DNA from: Areca catechu
Lineage: Eukaryota > Streptophyta > Magnoliopsida > Arecales > Arecaceae
Direction of reading: 5' to 3'
NCBI GenBank assembly: GCA_021397845.1
Contig: CM038046.1
Coordinates: 65,056,021-65,120,020 of the forward strand
DNA length: 64,000 nucleotides
Within the stretch, counting starts at the first letter, position 1; the number at the start of each line of letters is the position of its first letter. Positions 11,188-21,583 of the stretch are shown here, piece by piece. The notes below the pieces were generated by a model. The model was not told the DNA's origin. It worked only from the letters and a program-made list of their open reading frames with translations, and did not search any database. A program made the position numbers and the translations under genes.

Positions 11188-12189
11188 CCTAATCGGAAGC
11201 TATTAAGAGAAAAAACTCTGACAAGTGGCTGAGTGCCATGAAGTCTAAACTTGACTCCATGTATTTCAATTAGGTTTGGATCTTAGTAGATCCACCCGAA
11301 GGAATTAACCTACTAGGGTGTAAATAGGTCTTCAAGAAGAAGACTGGAGTAGATGGTCAAGTAAAAACCTACAAGGCCAAGCTAGTAGTAAAAGGTTTTA
11401 GACAAAAACATGGCATTGACTATGATGAAACCTTTTCACCAGTAGCCATGCTCAAGTCCATTCGGATATTGCTTGCTATAGCAGCATACCATGATTATGA
11501 AATCTAGCAAATGGATGTCAAGACTGCTTTCCTTAATGAGAATTTTGAGGAAGAAGTCTATATAACACAACCAGAGGGTTTTGTCTCAAGTGGAAGACCA
11601 AACCAAGTATACAAGCTAAAGAAGTCCATTTATGGACTAAAATAAGCATCGAGGAGTTGGAACATCCATTTTGATGAAACAATCAAGGAATTTGGTTTTG
11701 TCAAGAATGTGGATAAACTATGTGTGTATAAGAAGACAAGTAGGAGTGCATTTATTTTCTTGGTTTTATATGTTGATGACATACTGATCATTGGGAATGA
11801 CATCCCAATGTTACAATTAGTTAAAACTTGGCTATCATCAAAGTTTTCCATGAAGGATTTAGGAGAGGCATTCTATATACTAGGTATAAGGATCTATAGA
11901 GATAGATCTAAAAGGATGCTGGCTTATCCCAATCCAAGACATTGACTTAGTGTTGAAGAGATTCAACATGGGTGGAAGTAAAAGGGGTTACTTATCTATG
12001 AGTCAAGGTATACATCTCTCTAAGAAAATGTCTCCTAAGACATCAGAAGAAAGAGAAAGGATGGCTATGATTAATTATGCTTCGGCTATAGGATCAATTA
12101 TGTATTCTATGCTATGTACCAGGCCTGATGTTGCTTATGCCTTAAGCATAGTAAGTAGGTTCCAGGCAGATCTAGGTGAGGATCATTAG
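11188..12189 (+). pseudogene. copia 2 reverse transcriptase, decayed
   Basis: The RT is recognisable through QMDVKTAFLN (about 11509-11538) and LYVDDILIIGND (about 11768-11803), with RPDVAYALSIVS and the connection region to 12189. Many stops are scattered (for example near 11190, 11272, 11326, 11507 and 11642), so the gene is heavily decayed. It aligns segment for segment with copy 1 (3583-4779). Confidence 0.85.
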
Positions 12190-12752
12190 AAAGCTATGAA
12201 AAATATTCTTAGGTACCTTAGAAAAACTAAAGATATTTTTGTTATATATAAAGGATCAGAGTTGAAACTAGAAGGATACACATATTCTAGTTTTTAATCA
12301 GATCCAAATGATAGCAAATCCATATCAGGGTAGCCTTCACCCTATATGATGGTGCAGTAAGTTGGAAGAGTACAAAGCAGCCAACTGTAGCTGACTCAGT
12401 CACTGAGGCAGAATACATAGCTGCAAGTGAAGCCATAAAGGAAGCTATCTGGATGAAGAAATTCATCATGGAATTGGGTGTGGCTCTTGAAATACAACAG
12501 CCAGTGCCATTATACTATGATAACACTGGAGCTGTATCACAAGCAAAGGATTCGAGGTCTCATCATAAGTCCAAGCACATCCTAAGACGTTTCCACCTCG
12601 TTCGGGAAATCATCGAAAGATAAGATGTTATTATCGAACGAGTTGATACTGAGAACAATATAGTAGACCCATTCACTTAAGGACTACCTCAGCAGCAATT
12701 TGATCCCCACTTAGATTGTATGGGCATAAAGTACAAGGGTGATTGGTTTTAG
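12190..12752 (+). pseudogene. copia 2 RNase H, decayed
   Basis: Contains SWKSTKQPTVADSVTEAEY, YYDNTGAV, SHHKSKHI and the ending CMGIKYKGDWF, closing at TAG 12750-12752. In-frame stops occur near 12188, 12297, 12331 and 12622. The final residues match copy 1 almost exactly. Confidence 0.8.
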
Positions 12753-12766
12753 TGCAAGTGGGAGAT
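12753..12766 (+). other. Polypurine tract, copia 2
   Basis: tgcaagtgggagat immediately before the LTR start TGAAAGG. Confidence 0.75.
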
Positions 12767-14476
12767 TGAAAGGAAAGTGCCCTAAAAGCCAATCTTATGC
12801 AAAGGCATTTTTGTAATCTTCTAACTCCTATATGACATTTAATATATTAATAAAGGCATATAGTTTCATTATATTGCTATGTCTTATTTAAAGATTATGA
12901 TGAATCCTATAGGTTAGGACAAATGGAATTAGGGTTACGATGGAAATCATAATAATAAGACCTAAGTTCCTATAAATCCTAATCTAAAATGTTCCTAATC
13001 GATGGACCATCAGTTCGGGGATCGATAAGTTCGGAAAGACTAGCTTATCCTATGTATGCTCTATTAAGAGGGTGGTTGGTCTCACAGCCACTTATGTGGA
13101 GACACTAATAAAAGGATAAGGATGCTCATTAGGGTATGAGTTCTCTGAACTAATATGCACGTGGACTATCTTATGAAAGTCTTACTACTTGTCAAAAGAT
13201 AGATCTCAAAGTAGGAATTGGGCATATAATCTTTAGACCTGAGGTCACCATGGTTCCTTATGCACACTAAGCCATGTTTTGGTTCATACTCATTCATAAC
13301 AGTAAATCATGTACGGGGTGTTCTCGGATATGGTGGAAGGTATATGAAGGATATGAGTGGACCAAAAAGGAATCGATCATTCCTAGTAAGAGAATTTGTT
13401 ATCACAAGTAATCTCTAATCAGTCATCAGCTGAGTCTTCATTATTGAATAGAGATTCGAAATGACTAAGTGCTAGGATTTGACATTTATCCATACCTATC
13501 ACTTAATTGGGATAATGGGAGATCAAAAGATTGAATTGCATGGTAACTTTCTACTGAAGGGTATTTTAGTTCTTTCCACTAAATTTCTCATCTTCCGGAT
13601 AGGCATGACATGTTGCTAGATGTCAATCATGTCTTGTAGGTATTCATGAACCAATTGGATTGGTTTCATGAGTCAATTCGATGGATAGTTTGAATTGGCA
13701 ATTTAGGTCAGCTCAATTTGACCTAATTAGGTCAATCGGGTTCGATCGGTTAGAATCGACCTGAACTTAGACCTACTGCTGGCTAGATGTGGAACTCAAA
13801 GGGTCACACAGATTCAGGAGTTGACCAAGGAAGTCATTCATAATTTAATTAGGGTCATGGGATCCTAATTGGTTAGCTATATTGCACACTAGCATGTGTA
13901 GGCTAACCTAATTCCTAACCCAAGTCGATTTAGGTCTAGTTGCTTGCTAAATTGATCAACCAGTTTAAGGGAGACTTAAATTGGGACATGTCTTAATTAA
14001 GGCAGCCTATGTCAGATTTTATTTGACTTATTTTGGACATTTGGTGCCACTTGGATAAGAGTCCAAGTCGGCTGGGGTACTTGGGTGCAAGGTTGCGCGC
14101 GCCAAGGATAAGAGGGTGCAGAAAAGACCAAGAGTCCTTTTGTAGATGAATCTCTCTTGCTGAATTCATATGGACTCCTCTTGGCACACATCCCCATGCC
14201 TCCTAAGATTGATTGACCAGTCAAAACATATTTGAATTAGCATGGAGAATGAATGAAGGGCGCGCACACATGAAGAGTCACAACTCTTCATGTGGCGCGC
14301 GGTCTGAGGAAAAGTCCTACTATCAGGACTCTTCATTATCTCCGATGCTTGGGAATTGAAGAGACACCTCTTGGCTTCCCAGAGACCTGTACTTGCCATG
14401 TGGAAAGTGGAAAAAAATCCAGGAAAGGGAAGGGATGCAGATATGGCCCTCAATGCATGAACTTGCATATCGGATA
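12767..14476 (+). repeat. Last copia LTR, first part
   Basis: Starts TGAAAGGAAAGTGCCC and follows the same order of landmarks as the middle LTR. It is interrupted at 14476 by gypsy element A, whose TSD ggata is 14472-14476, and resumes at 21584. The combined length (about 2.35 kb) agrees with the middle LTR (about 2.40 kb). The small ORFs between 13993 and 14534 are not supported as genes. Confidence 0.8.
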
Positions 14477-16251
14477 TGGTGCGGGCACCAGACTCAGAAG
14501 AAGACTTCAGAGCTCCATCTGGATCTCTGATTAACCTTGCCCAAAGAATTAGGGTTTTTGGCTTGTAATAAGGGTTGACTTGATCAACTCAATTTTAGTT
14601 TGAGTCTGTATTACCTGCATTTTTATTTTGTTGAGTCATGTTGACTCAGTAGTGGACTAGGGCTTCAACCTGGGGTGTTACATTTTCTTCCAAGGCCAAG
14701 CAAGTGGGCGCCACACTCCCAGCCACACTCCCAGCCATATGCCTGAGTCCAGGGGGTGCCACATCTCCATCCAGCAGGCTTTGGTCCCCACACCACAGAT
14801 AGCAGCTCCCCTCTTTCATGCGCCAATTGAGGAGAAATCCACCAAGGGTCCACAAATCAAGGGGGCGGCCCAAGACTTCCCAAAAGAACCAAACTATGAA
14901 AGGGAAGAAATTCTCTTGGAGAGAAATTCAAGGAGGCACCCATTACCTGCCAGAAATACTCAAAACAAAGTTAGAAGGAGCCATAACTTGGGGAGAAAGA
15001 AAAGGAGGTATCCAAAAAGGGTTGAGCCATGGAAGGAAGGAGATTTCTCTTGAAAAGCAAGGTTAGGAGGCGCCCTAATCGTTCCAACTAAAGCCAGATA
15101 TAAAAGGCAACAAATTTTCTCTTGGAGGGCAAGGTTAAGAGGCCCCCAAACACTTCCAGATAAGGCCAAGCATAGAAGGAAAAAATATTTTCTTGGAGGT
15201 CAAGACAAGGAGGCGCCACCCACTTTCCTTTTTGAAGCTTCAATCAACTTTGGAATTAATTGGCCGGCCATATGAGTAGGGATTGATATCCTAATTTGAA
15301 GATCCCCTCCTTTAGTCCCACATGGGAAGATGTAAAACCCTACTCTCTTGTAATGGCCTATAAATTAAACCCCCATGTAAGTTTGAAAAAAAAATCAGAT
15401 GAATGAAACCAAATTTTTTTGTGAGCAAACTTTGTGTTTTCTCTCTTCCGCACTTGCATCCAGGTGTTGAGCTTCATGAGGGAGTAAATCCGGGTTCCCC
15501 AGGAACCTTGAGGAGGTGTGAGATCTCCAAAACCCAAACCCTAGGTTAGCCACTTCTACTCCATAACCCTAGCTGCCCACCATCCACTTCAATCCACCAA
15601 GCCCTAGTCTATTCCCCTTCTCACGGCCACCCTCTCCAAGTCTAGGCCGGCCACCAGCATCCAGCTCCAGTCCAGATACTTCTGGTCTACAGCAATTCTA
15701 AGAGGAAGTCAGATCGGCCTCCAGGAGAATCCTGATTTCAGCACTTCGGCTTTCAAGTTCTTCAACCTGGTAAATCTTTTCTTAAGTATCTGAATTCCAT
15801 CACTTGTTCCTCTTCTTTCCCAGATCTTGAGTCCAGGAGAAGCCGACCAAACCACAAGACCAGTATTGGAGGATCCATTGCAAAGACTACCGACTCCGAG
15901 GATCCCACAATCTGCTCGAGAGAGTTCTTCCACACGAATCCTGAGAAGATCACTGTATGGTTAGTAAACCGTCTTACCTCTCTATTTCTGTTCTGTTGAA
16001 AGTTCAGAGCGAAACCCTAGGTCTGGGAGTTTCTCAACCCCCAGCGATCCGTTACTTCTGAACTACTCTGATAATTTGGTTCCTTCTAAACTGTGCTTTC
16101 AATCTATACTTAGTTTCCTTCAACTTAGTTAGCTTTACCTTTGAGTCAAAGCCAATTTCTGAAAAAAATATAAAAAAAAAAAAACAAAAAAAAAAAAAAT
16201 TAATCTTAATTTTACTTCCGCATACGTTTCTTTGTTCTTTGTTCTGCATCA
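14477..16251 (+). repeat. 5' LTR of gypsy element A
   Basis: TGGTGCGGGCACCAGAC...GTTCTGCATCA, 1775 bp. The U3 contains TGAGTCATGTTGACTCA (about 14633-14649), an inverted pair of the TGAGTCA bZIP-type motif. It also contains four subrepeats of the form TTCTCTTGGAG.. followed by GGAGGCGCC or variants (around 14908, 15043, 15112 and 15183). TATAAATTAA lies at 15359-15368. Small ORFs on both strands (14646-15169, 15709-15953) recur in all LTR copies and have no family match by eye. Confidence 0.93.
15359..15368 (+). promoter_or_regulatory. TATA box of gypsy element A 5' LTR
   Basis: TATAAATTAA, preceded by CCTCCTTTAGTCCCACATGG, which is conserved in all five full LTRs of this family (for example 57528-57535 in element D). 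Confidence 0.55.
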
Positions 16252-16362
16252 TTTTTGGTATTAGAGCTTTCGTGCTGCATCAATTTTGGTATCAGAGCTT
16301 CCGTTCTGCATCATTTTGGTATCAGAGCATTCATTCTGCATCATTTTTGGTATCAGAGCCCT
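16239..16362 (+). repeat. Four tandem copies of the LTR end plus primer-binding site
   Basis: The 5' LTR ends at 16251 (fixed by the 3' LTR end at 21578). From there the sequence repeats a unit made of the last LTR bases (TTCTGCATCA), a T-run and the initiator-Met PBS. PBS copies start at 16256 (TGGTATTAGAGC, one mismatch), 16287, 16317 and 16348 (all TGGTATCAGAGC), spaced 31, 30 and 31 bp. Elements B and D have a single copy at the same place. Only the first copy directly adjoins the LTR, so it is the expected priming site. Confidence 0.92.
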
Positions 16363-17243
16363 GTCTAGGGTTTCTGTTTTGATTGCTTGTTTGAGTCTCT
16401 CTCTTTTTACTTTGTCTGCTCGAAGTAGACTCCCCAGGACGTCGGGTCCTAGGAACGAAGCGAGGTGAAAATCTCCTCTTCCCATTCCACGGGGTGTTCC
16501 TAGGGCGTGTAGGGGATCCGTTGGGTTATAACTTCGTAGCAGGGATTGTAAACGGGGAAGTACACTGTTTTCAGCCTGTAATTGTCTTGTTACAGGAATT
16601 ATTTCTCACTACAGGTAACTCCAAATTTAGTGATTTTTATTTTTCTGAAACCAGTATAATTGAAACTATTTTGCCTAATTTTCCTGTGATTTATTGGTTT
16701 CCGTGGGATTTCTGAGAATTAAATTACTGCAACTCTATTTTTGTGTTCTGCAATCCAATTATTTTTGAGTGTTCATCTCTTAATTCATCTTAAGGGCATT
16801 TGAGCATCTAAGATAAGGGGAGGAGTTGATAACCTCTCCTTAGCCCAAAACCACCACCCACTCATTCGAACCTAAGCCTTTAATCTAAAAATTGATTAGA
16901 CCTAATTTGCCCTAGTGGGCTAGGGACATCAACAAGTCGGGTCAAGGCTAGTGTTGAGTCAGTTTATCTGCTACTCTGTGTGTGCTTTGTACTCAGTGTC
17001 TAGAACGGTGGTTCAGGGATTCCATCCCGAAGGGCTTGTGTGCTGGTCCGCCTACCTGGCCAATCTCTGATTGGTGTCTAGGATTGGCATTCAGGGACCT
17101 AACACTCCCCTTACACCTGCCTGGCTGAGTCCTGAGTTACTACAGGCTAGCTTGCCACTCTGATTGGGCATCTAGTTTGGGCTCTAGGTCTAGTTAGCCC
17201 GTAGTCGTTCAGTTGAGTCTCATTTTGTGTGTTTGCTTGCATC
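16363..17243 (+). other. 5' leader of gypsy element A
   Basis: Non-coding leader shared with elements B (41191-42072) and D (58426-59311). It contains the motif TTGGTGTCTAGG at 17071-17082 and ACTCCCCTTACACCTGCCTGG downstream. No supported ORF. Confidence 0.7.
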
Positions 17244-17789
17244 ATGTCTACCCGGAATGGAGTGCCCTACCAACCTGGTCAAACCCAACCTGATTTAGAG
17301 GCCATGTTTAGAGCTCTTACTGAAAGTATGAATAAATTGAGTCAGGATATGACTGCTACTGTTACCCAATGTAAAGAACAAGTCCATGAGAATTTTACCA
17401 AGCTTAGGGATCGAGTCCAAGTACTTGAGAAACGTAAACATCAAAATTGGACCCCTGATCCAAAATTTAATAGGCCCCAACCTCATCCATGCTAGGAGCC
17501 TAGGAGGACCTTATACCGTGATTCCGAGCATAACCTTAGAAAGCCTAACCATGATATCTATAGTGTGGATCGTGTCTATGAGAGGTCCTTACAATATTCT
17601 AGACCAGTCACTCAACAACCCATGTCTTCTAGATCAAACCATTTAGATCCACACCCATGCCCAAGTAAGGTCTCTACTAGCTTGAAACCCAGTGTGACCC
17701 AGGTTCCTATATCGCAAGAATGTTTGTTTTGTGGAGAAAGAAGCCATAAATCTAGTCAGTGCCCATGCATAGGACTGGCTTGTGCATAG
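17244..17789 (+). pseudogene. Gag of gypsy element A, short and broken
   Basis: The ATG at 17244 gives the family start MSTRNGVPYQPGQTQPDLEAM, followed by a coiled-coil-like stretch. A TAG at 17493-17495 ends the first segment. The continuing frame runs to a single zinc knuckle CLFCGERSHKSSQC (CX2CX4HX4C) and stops at 17789. Compared with element D, the roughly 200-residue capsid core is missing, and one knuckle is present instead of two. This protein could not build a particle by itself. Confidence 0.85.
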
Positions 17790-17864
17790 CTAAGTGGTAA
17801 GAATCCTAAGGATGACATTAATGAGGGAGAACCCAAGCCTACCAATGAAGAAGAAAGGTTAGGT

Positions 17865-18917
17865 ATGACAAGCCTAGAATCAGTTGACCCGATTACCACT
17901 GACCCGAAACCCATTGAAGATGGCATCGAGGAAGTTTATGATGCTGGCTTGAGTCTAGTTGATGAATATGAGGGGGAAGAACTTGAAGAATGTGACATTG
18001 ATACTATTGGTTCCTTACCTGAGGAGACCTTGGAGAGCAACCAAGTGGTAGGACCTAGTTCAGAAATTCAAGAGATTTGTGAGAACCAAGTTCCTTTAGG
18101 CAAATACCCCCAGGAAGAACTCATAGTGTTAGCCCGAGCTATCAGTTCGTATCCTCTAATGACAGTCATTCCCCAAGTACCAATTGAAGATCTTTGCACT
18201 AAACTGTTTAAGTTTGCCCACCCTATGGTAGATCCCCTCCTTAGGATGACTGAATCAAGCCTCTTACAATTGGACCTCGTCCCATGCTCAGCCACTAAGG
18301 TCTCTTCCGTAATCTCAGTTGGACATCCTTTTCTTGAGCGGATTGATTCACCCAGTCCTGTAGAAGTCCTCCTTATGGCCCCAAACCCCTTTCTTCGCAT
18401 GACTGAGCTACCCTTCTATAGAGTATACCTTTCCTCACCCATAGGTCAAATTTCAAGTCTTGAGATCATCATCCATAGACCCTTCCATGAATCATTCTCT
18501 AATCCATCCCTTGAGAAAGTGGATCATTATTTGCTTAGAGAACAAACCTTAACTGTTGCAATCACATGTCCTAGGCTACTCCCCGAACCATCTCTTGATG
18601 CATTCCTAGGAGTAGCAAACTTTCCCTTTCGTAAGGATGACCAGTTGACACTCATAGATCACCATTCAAACCTTCAGGTCACCTCCTTTAGTCAGCAGGT
18701 AATTCGAGACTCCGCCTCATATCTCCTCCCTTTCTCTAGGACTTCCAATGCTTCTTACACCATCCAAGTATACTTTGTCGAAGTCTTTAGAGTGAACCAC
18801 GTGTTAGAACCTATTAGGTTTGCCACCTACTTCTGGAAGACCTTATGGCACCTACTAGGCACCCATGATAAGTTTTCATGCTCTACATGCCATCCTCCGA
18901 CCCAAGGTCAAACCTAG
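17865..18917 (+). CDS. 350-codon ORF of unknown origin replacing pro-RT-RNase H
   Basis: The frame is open from 17790; the first ATG is 17865. Residues about 25-45 (EEVYDAGLSLVDEYEGEE) match the acidic region after the zinc knuckles of elements B and D. The last about 30 residues (YFWKTLWHLLGT...) match the integrase core just before its catalytic Glu. The roughly 260 residues between match no retroelement domain I recognise. They are rich in Pro, Leu and Ser, with a recurring phrase (DPLLRMTES, NPFLRMTEL). I do not assign a function. It could be filler DNA that happens to be open, or a constrained protein. The flanking matches show it lies in the gag-pol frame between two deletion endpoints. 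Confidence 0.6.
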   Translation: MTSLESVDPITTDPKPIEDGIEEVYDAGLSLVDEYEGEELEECDIDTIGSLPEETLESNQVVGPSSEIQEICENQVPLGKYPQEELIVLARAISSYPLMTVIPQVPIEDLCTKLFKFAHPMVDPLLRMTESSLLQLDLVPCSATKVSSVISVGHPFLERIDSPSPVEVLLMAPNPFLRMTELPFYRVYLSSPIGQISSLEIIIHRPFHESFSNPSLEKVDHYLLREQTLTVAITCPRLLPEPSLDAFLGVANFPFRKDDQLTLIDHHSNLQVTSFSQQVIRDSASYLLPFSRTSNASYTIQVYFVEVFRVNHVLEPIRFATYFWKTLWHLLGTHDKFSCSTCHPPTQGQT

Positions 18918-19864
18918 AGAGCCGTAGTTTGTTAGGTTTAGACCTAGGGTTCCTTTGAATAAAGTCCATTCTTTAGGAATGCATCGTCAATCGAGTTTAG
19001 GACATTGTCTCAGATTTTGAGAGCACCAGGAATTGGGATTTGTATTTTGTCCAGGGCTGAAATTGCATTTAATGTTTCGATCAATAGGTCTATAGGCTAG
19101 AGTCCCTTTGAAATTGTTCATGGATACAAGCCTCACACACCACTTGATCTAATTTCACTATTAGCCCACACACACAAGTCTCTTGATGCACTTGCATAGC
19201 ATGTAAAGGACTTGCATAAAGAAATTCATGACAAAATAACTTTAAGTAATGAAACTTATAAGAAGTTGGCTGATTCTCAAAGACGAGTCAAAACTTTTGT
19301 TGAGAGAGACTATGTAATGATTAGGTTAAGGCCTGAACGGTTTCCTCCTGGAACCGTTAGAAAGTTACATGCTAGAGGAGCTGGACCATTTAGAGTGGTG
19401 AAGAGAGTAGGATCCAATGCCTATGTGCTCGAGTTACCACCAGAACTAGGCATTAGCTCCACTTTCAACATTACAGACCTAGTAGAGTATAGAGAGCCAG
19501 CTGTGATTCCCAGTGAGGCTTTTGAACCTAATCCTGCTCTTGAGAGTGAACCTGACCCTGTGTGTCCACCAACAAACTGGCCTGTGAGGAAAGAGCAGAT
19601 TGAAAAGATCCTGGATGATCAGGTTATCTCTACTCATAATCGAGGATACCAAAAATACCTGGTCTGCTGGCAAGGAAGGCCAAACTCTGATGACTCTTGG
19701 ATCTCCCGAGAAAAATTACAAGAATTGGACCCAGGCCTCTTAGAGAGATACCAGAGCCAACTTGATCCATACTCGACAGGGTCGAGTTCCTCCCACCCTG
19801 GGAGAATTGGTGCGGGCACCAGACTCAGAAGAAGACTTCAGAGCTCCATCTGGATCTCTGATTA
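18918..19864 (+). pseudogene. Integrase C-terminal region and chromodomain of gypsy element A
   Basis: 18918-19211 is a decayed stretch of the integrase after the catalytic core, with SPFEIVHGYKPHTPLDL recognisable and several stops. From 19212 the frame is open: HKEI, ETYKKLADSQRRVKTF, then RPERFPPGTVRKLHARGAGPFRVVKRVGSNAYVLELP (GPY/F-type module) and a chromodomain (EKILDDQV, YLVCWQGRPNSDDSW). It ends beyond the LTR start at TAA 19862-19864. The C-terminal part is much better preserved than the middle. The same protein end is seen at 63500-64000. Confidence 0.88.
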
Positions 19865-21578
19865 ACCTTGCCCAAAGAATTAGGGTTTTTGGCTTGTAAT
19901 AAGGGTTGACTTGATCAACTCAATTTTAGTTTGAGTCTGTATTACCTGCATTTTTATTTTGTTGAGTCATGTTGACTCAGTAGTGGACTAGGGCTTCAAC
20001 CTGGGGTGTTACATTTTCTTCCAAGGCCAAGCAAGTGGGTGCCACACTCCCAGCCACACTCCCAGCCATATGCCTGAGTCCAGGGGGCGCCACATCTCCA
20101 TCCAGCAGGCTTTGGTCCCCACACCACAGATAGCAGCTCCCCTCTTTCATGCGCCAATTGAGGAGAAATCCACCAGAGGTCCACAAATCAAGGGGGCGGC
20201 CCAAGACTTCCCAAAAGAACCAAACTATGAAAGGGAAGAAATTCTCTTGGAGAGAAATTCAAGGAGGCACCCATTACCTGCCAGAAATACTCAAAACAAA
20301 GTTAGAAGGAGCCATAACTTGGGGAGAAAGAAAAGGAGGTATCCAAAAAGGGTTGAGCCATGGAAGGAAGGAGATTTCTCTTGAAAAGCAAGGTTAGGAG
20401 GCGCCCTAATCGTTCCAACTAAAGCCAGATATAAAAGGCAACAAATCTTCTCTTGGAGGGCAAGGTTAAGATGCGCCCAAACACTTCCAGATAAGGCCAA
20501 GCATAGAAGGAAAAAAATATTTTCTTGGAGGTCAAGACAAGGAGGCGCCACCCACTTTCCTTTTTGAAGCTTCAATCAACTTTGGAATTAATTGGCCGGC
20601 CATATGAGTAGGGATTGATATCCTAATTTGAAGATCCCCTCCTTTAGTCCCACATGGGAAGATGTAAAACCCTACTCTCTTGTAATGGCCTATAAATTAA
20701 ACCCCCATGTAAGTTTGAAAAAAAAATCAGATGAATGAAACCAAATTTTTTTTGTGAGCAAACTTTGTGTTTTCTCTCTTCCGCACTTGCATCCAGGTGT
20801 TGAGCTCCGTGAGGGAGTAAATCCGGGTTCCCCAGGAACCTTGAGGAGGTGTGAGATCTCCAAAACCCAAACCCTAGGTTAGCCACTTCTACTCCATAAC
20901 CCTAGCTGCCCACCATCCACTTCAATCCACCAAGCCCTAGTCTATTCCCCTTCTCACGGCCACCCTCTCCAAGTCCAGGCCGACCACCAGCATCCAGCTC
21001 CAGTCCAGATACTTCAGGTCTACAGCAATTCTAAGAGGAAGTCAAATCGGCCTCCAAGAGAATCCTGATTTCAGCACTTCGGCTTTCAAGTTCTTCAACC
21101 TGGTAAATCTTTTCTTAAGTATCTGAATTCCATCACTTGTTCCTCTTCTTTCCCAGATCTTGAGTCCAGGAGAAGCCGACCAAACCACAAGACCAGTATT
21201 GGAGGATCCATTGCAAAGATTACCGACTCCGAGGATCCCACAATCTGCTCGAGAGAGTTCTTCCACACGAATCCTGAGAAGATCACTGTATGGTTAGTAA
21301 ACCGTCTTACCTCTCTATTTCTGTTCTGTTGAAAGTTCAGAGCGAAACCCTAGGTCTGGGAGTTTCTCAACCCCCAGCGATCCGTTACTTCTGAACTACT
21401 CTGATAATTTGGTTCCTTCTAAACTGTGCTTTCAATCTTTACTTAGTTTCCTTCAACTTAGTTAGCTTTACCTTTGAGTCAAAGCCAATTTCTGAAAAAA
21501 ATATAAAAAAAAAAAAACAAAAAAAAAAAAAATTTAATCTTAATTTTACTTTCGCATACGTTTCTTTGTTCTGCATCA
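19808..21578 (+). repeat. 3' LTR of gypsy element A
   Basis: TGGTGCGGG...CTGCATCA, 1771 bp, nearly identical to the 5' LTR (scattered single-base differences such as 14710/20039). The polypurine tract ccctgggagaat precedes it and TSD ggata follows it. Confidence 0.93.
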
Positions 21579-21583
21579 GGATA

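Larger units (their letters stand above)
14472..21583 (+). mobile_element. Gypsy element A, non-autonomous, complete with LTRs and TSD
   Basis: Both ends are proven by the 5-bp direct repeat ggata (14472-14476 and 21579-21583) around LTRs 14477-16251 and 19808-21578. The 3.56-kb interior holds a PBS array, a leader, a short broken gag, a 350-codon ORF of unknown origin and the integrase C-terminus with chromodomain. Protease, RT, RNase H and most of integrase are absent. The two LTRs are nearly identical by eye, so the insertion is young compared with the copia LTR it sits in. It must therefore have moved with proteins from a relative such as element D. Confidence 0.92.

Noticed and set aside
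14646..15169. Small ORFs on both strands inside LTRs of the A/B/D family (also 15709-15953, 19977-20575, 21042-21286, 39743-40071, 40643-40888, 44617-44945, 45532-45777, 56962-57412, 57864-58120)
   Set aside because: They recur only because the LTR recurs, lie in U3 or R, shift length between copies, and show no family motif.
16256..16362. Repeated TGGTATCAGAGC as tRNA gene fragments
   Set aside because: Only the 12-13 bases complementary to the tRNA 3' end are present, always next to an LTR end; no cloverleaf or A/B boxes. These are primer-binding sites.
18068..18400. 110-codon minus-strand ORF opposite the novel ORF of element A
   Set aside because: Antisense shadow of the longer plus-strand frame; no motif.
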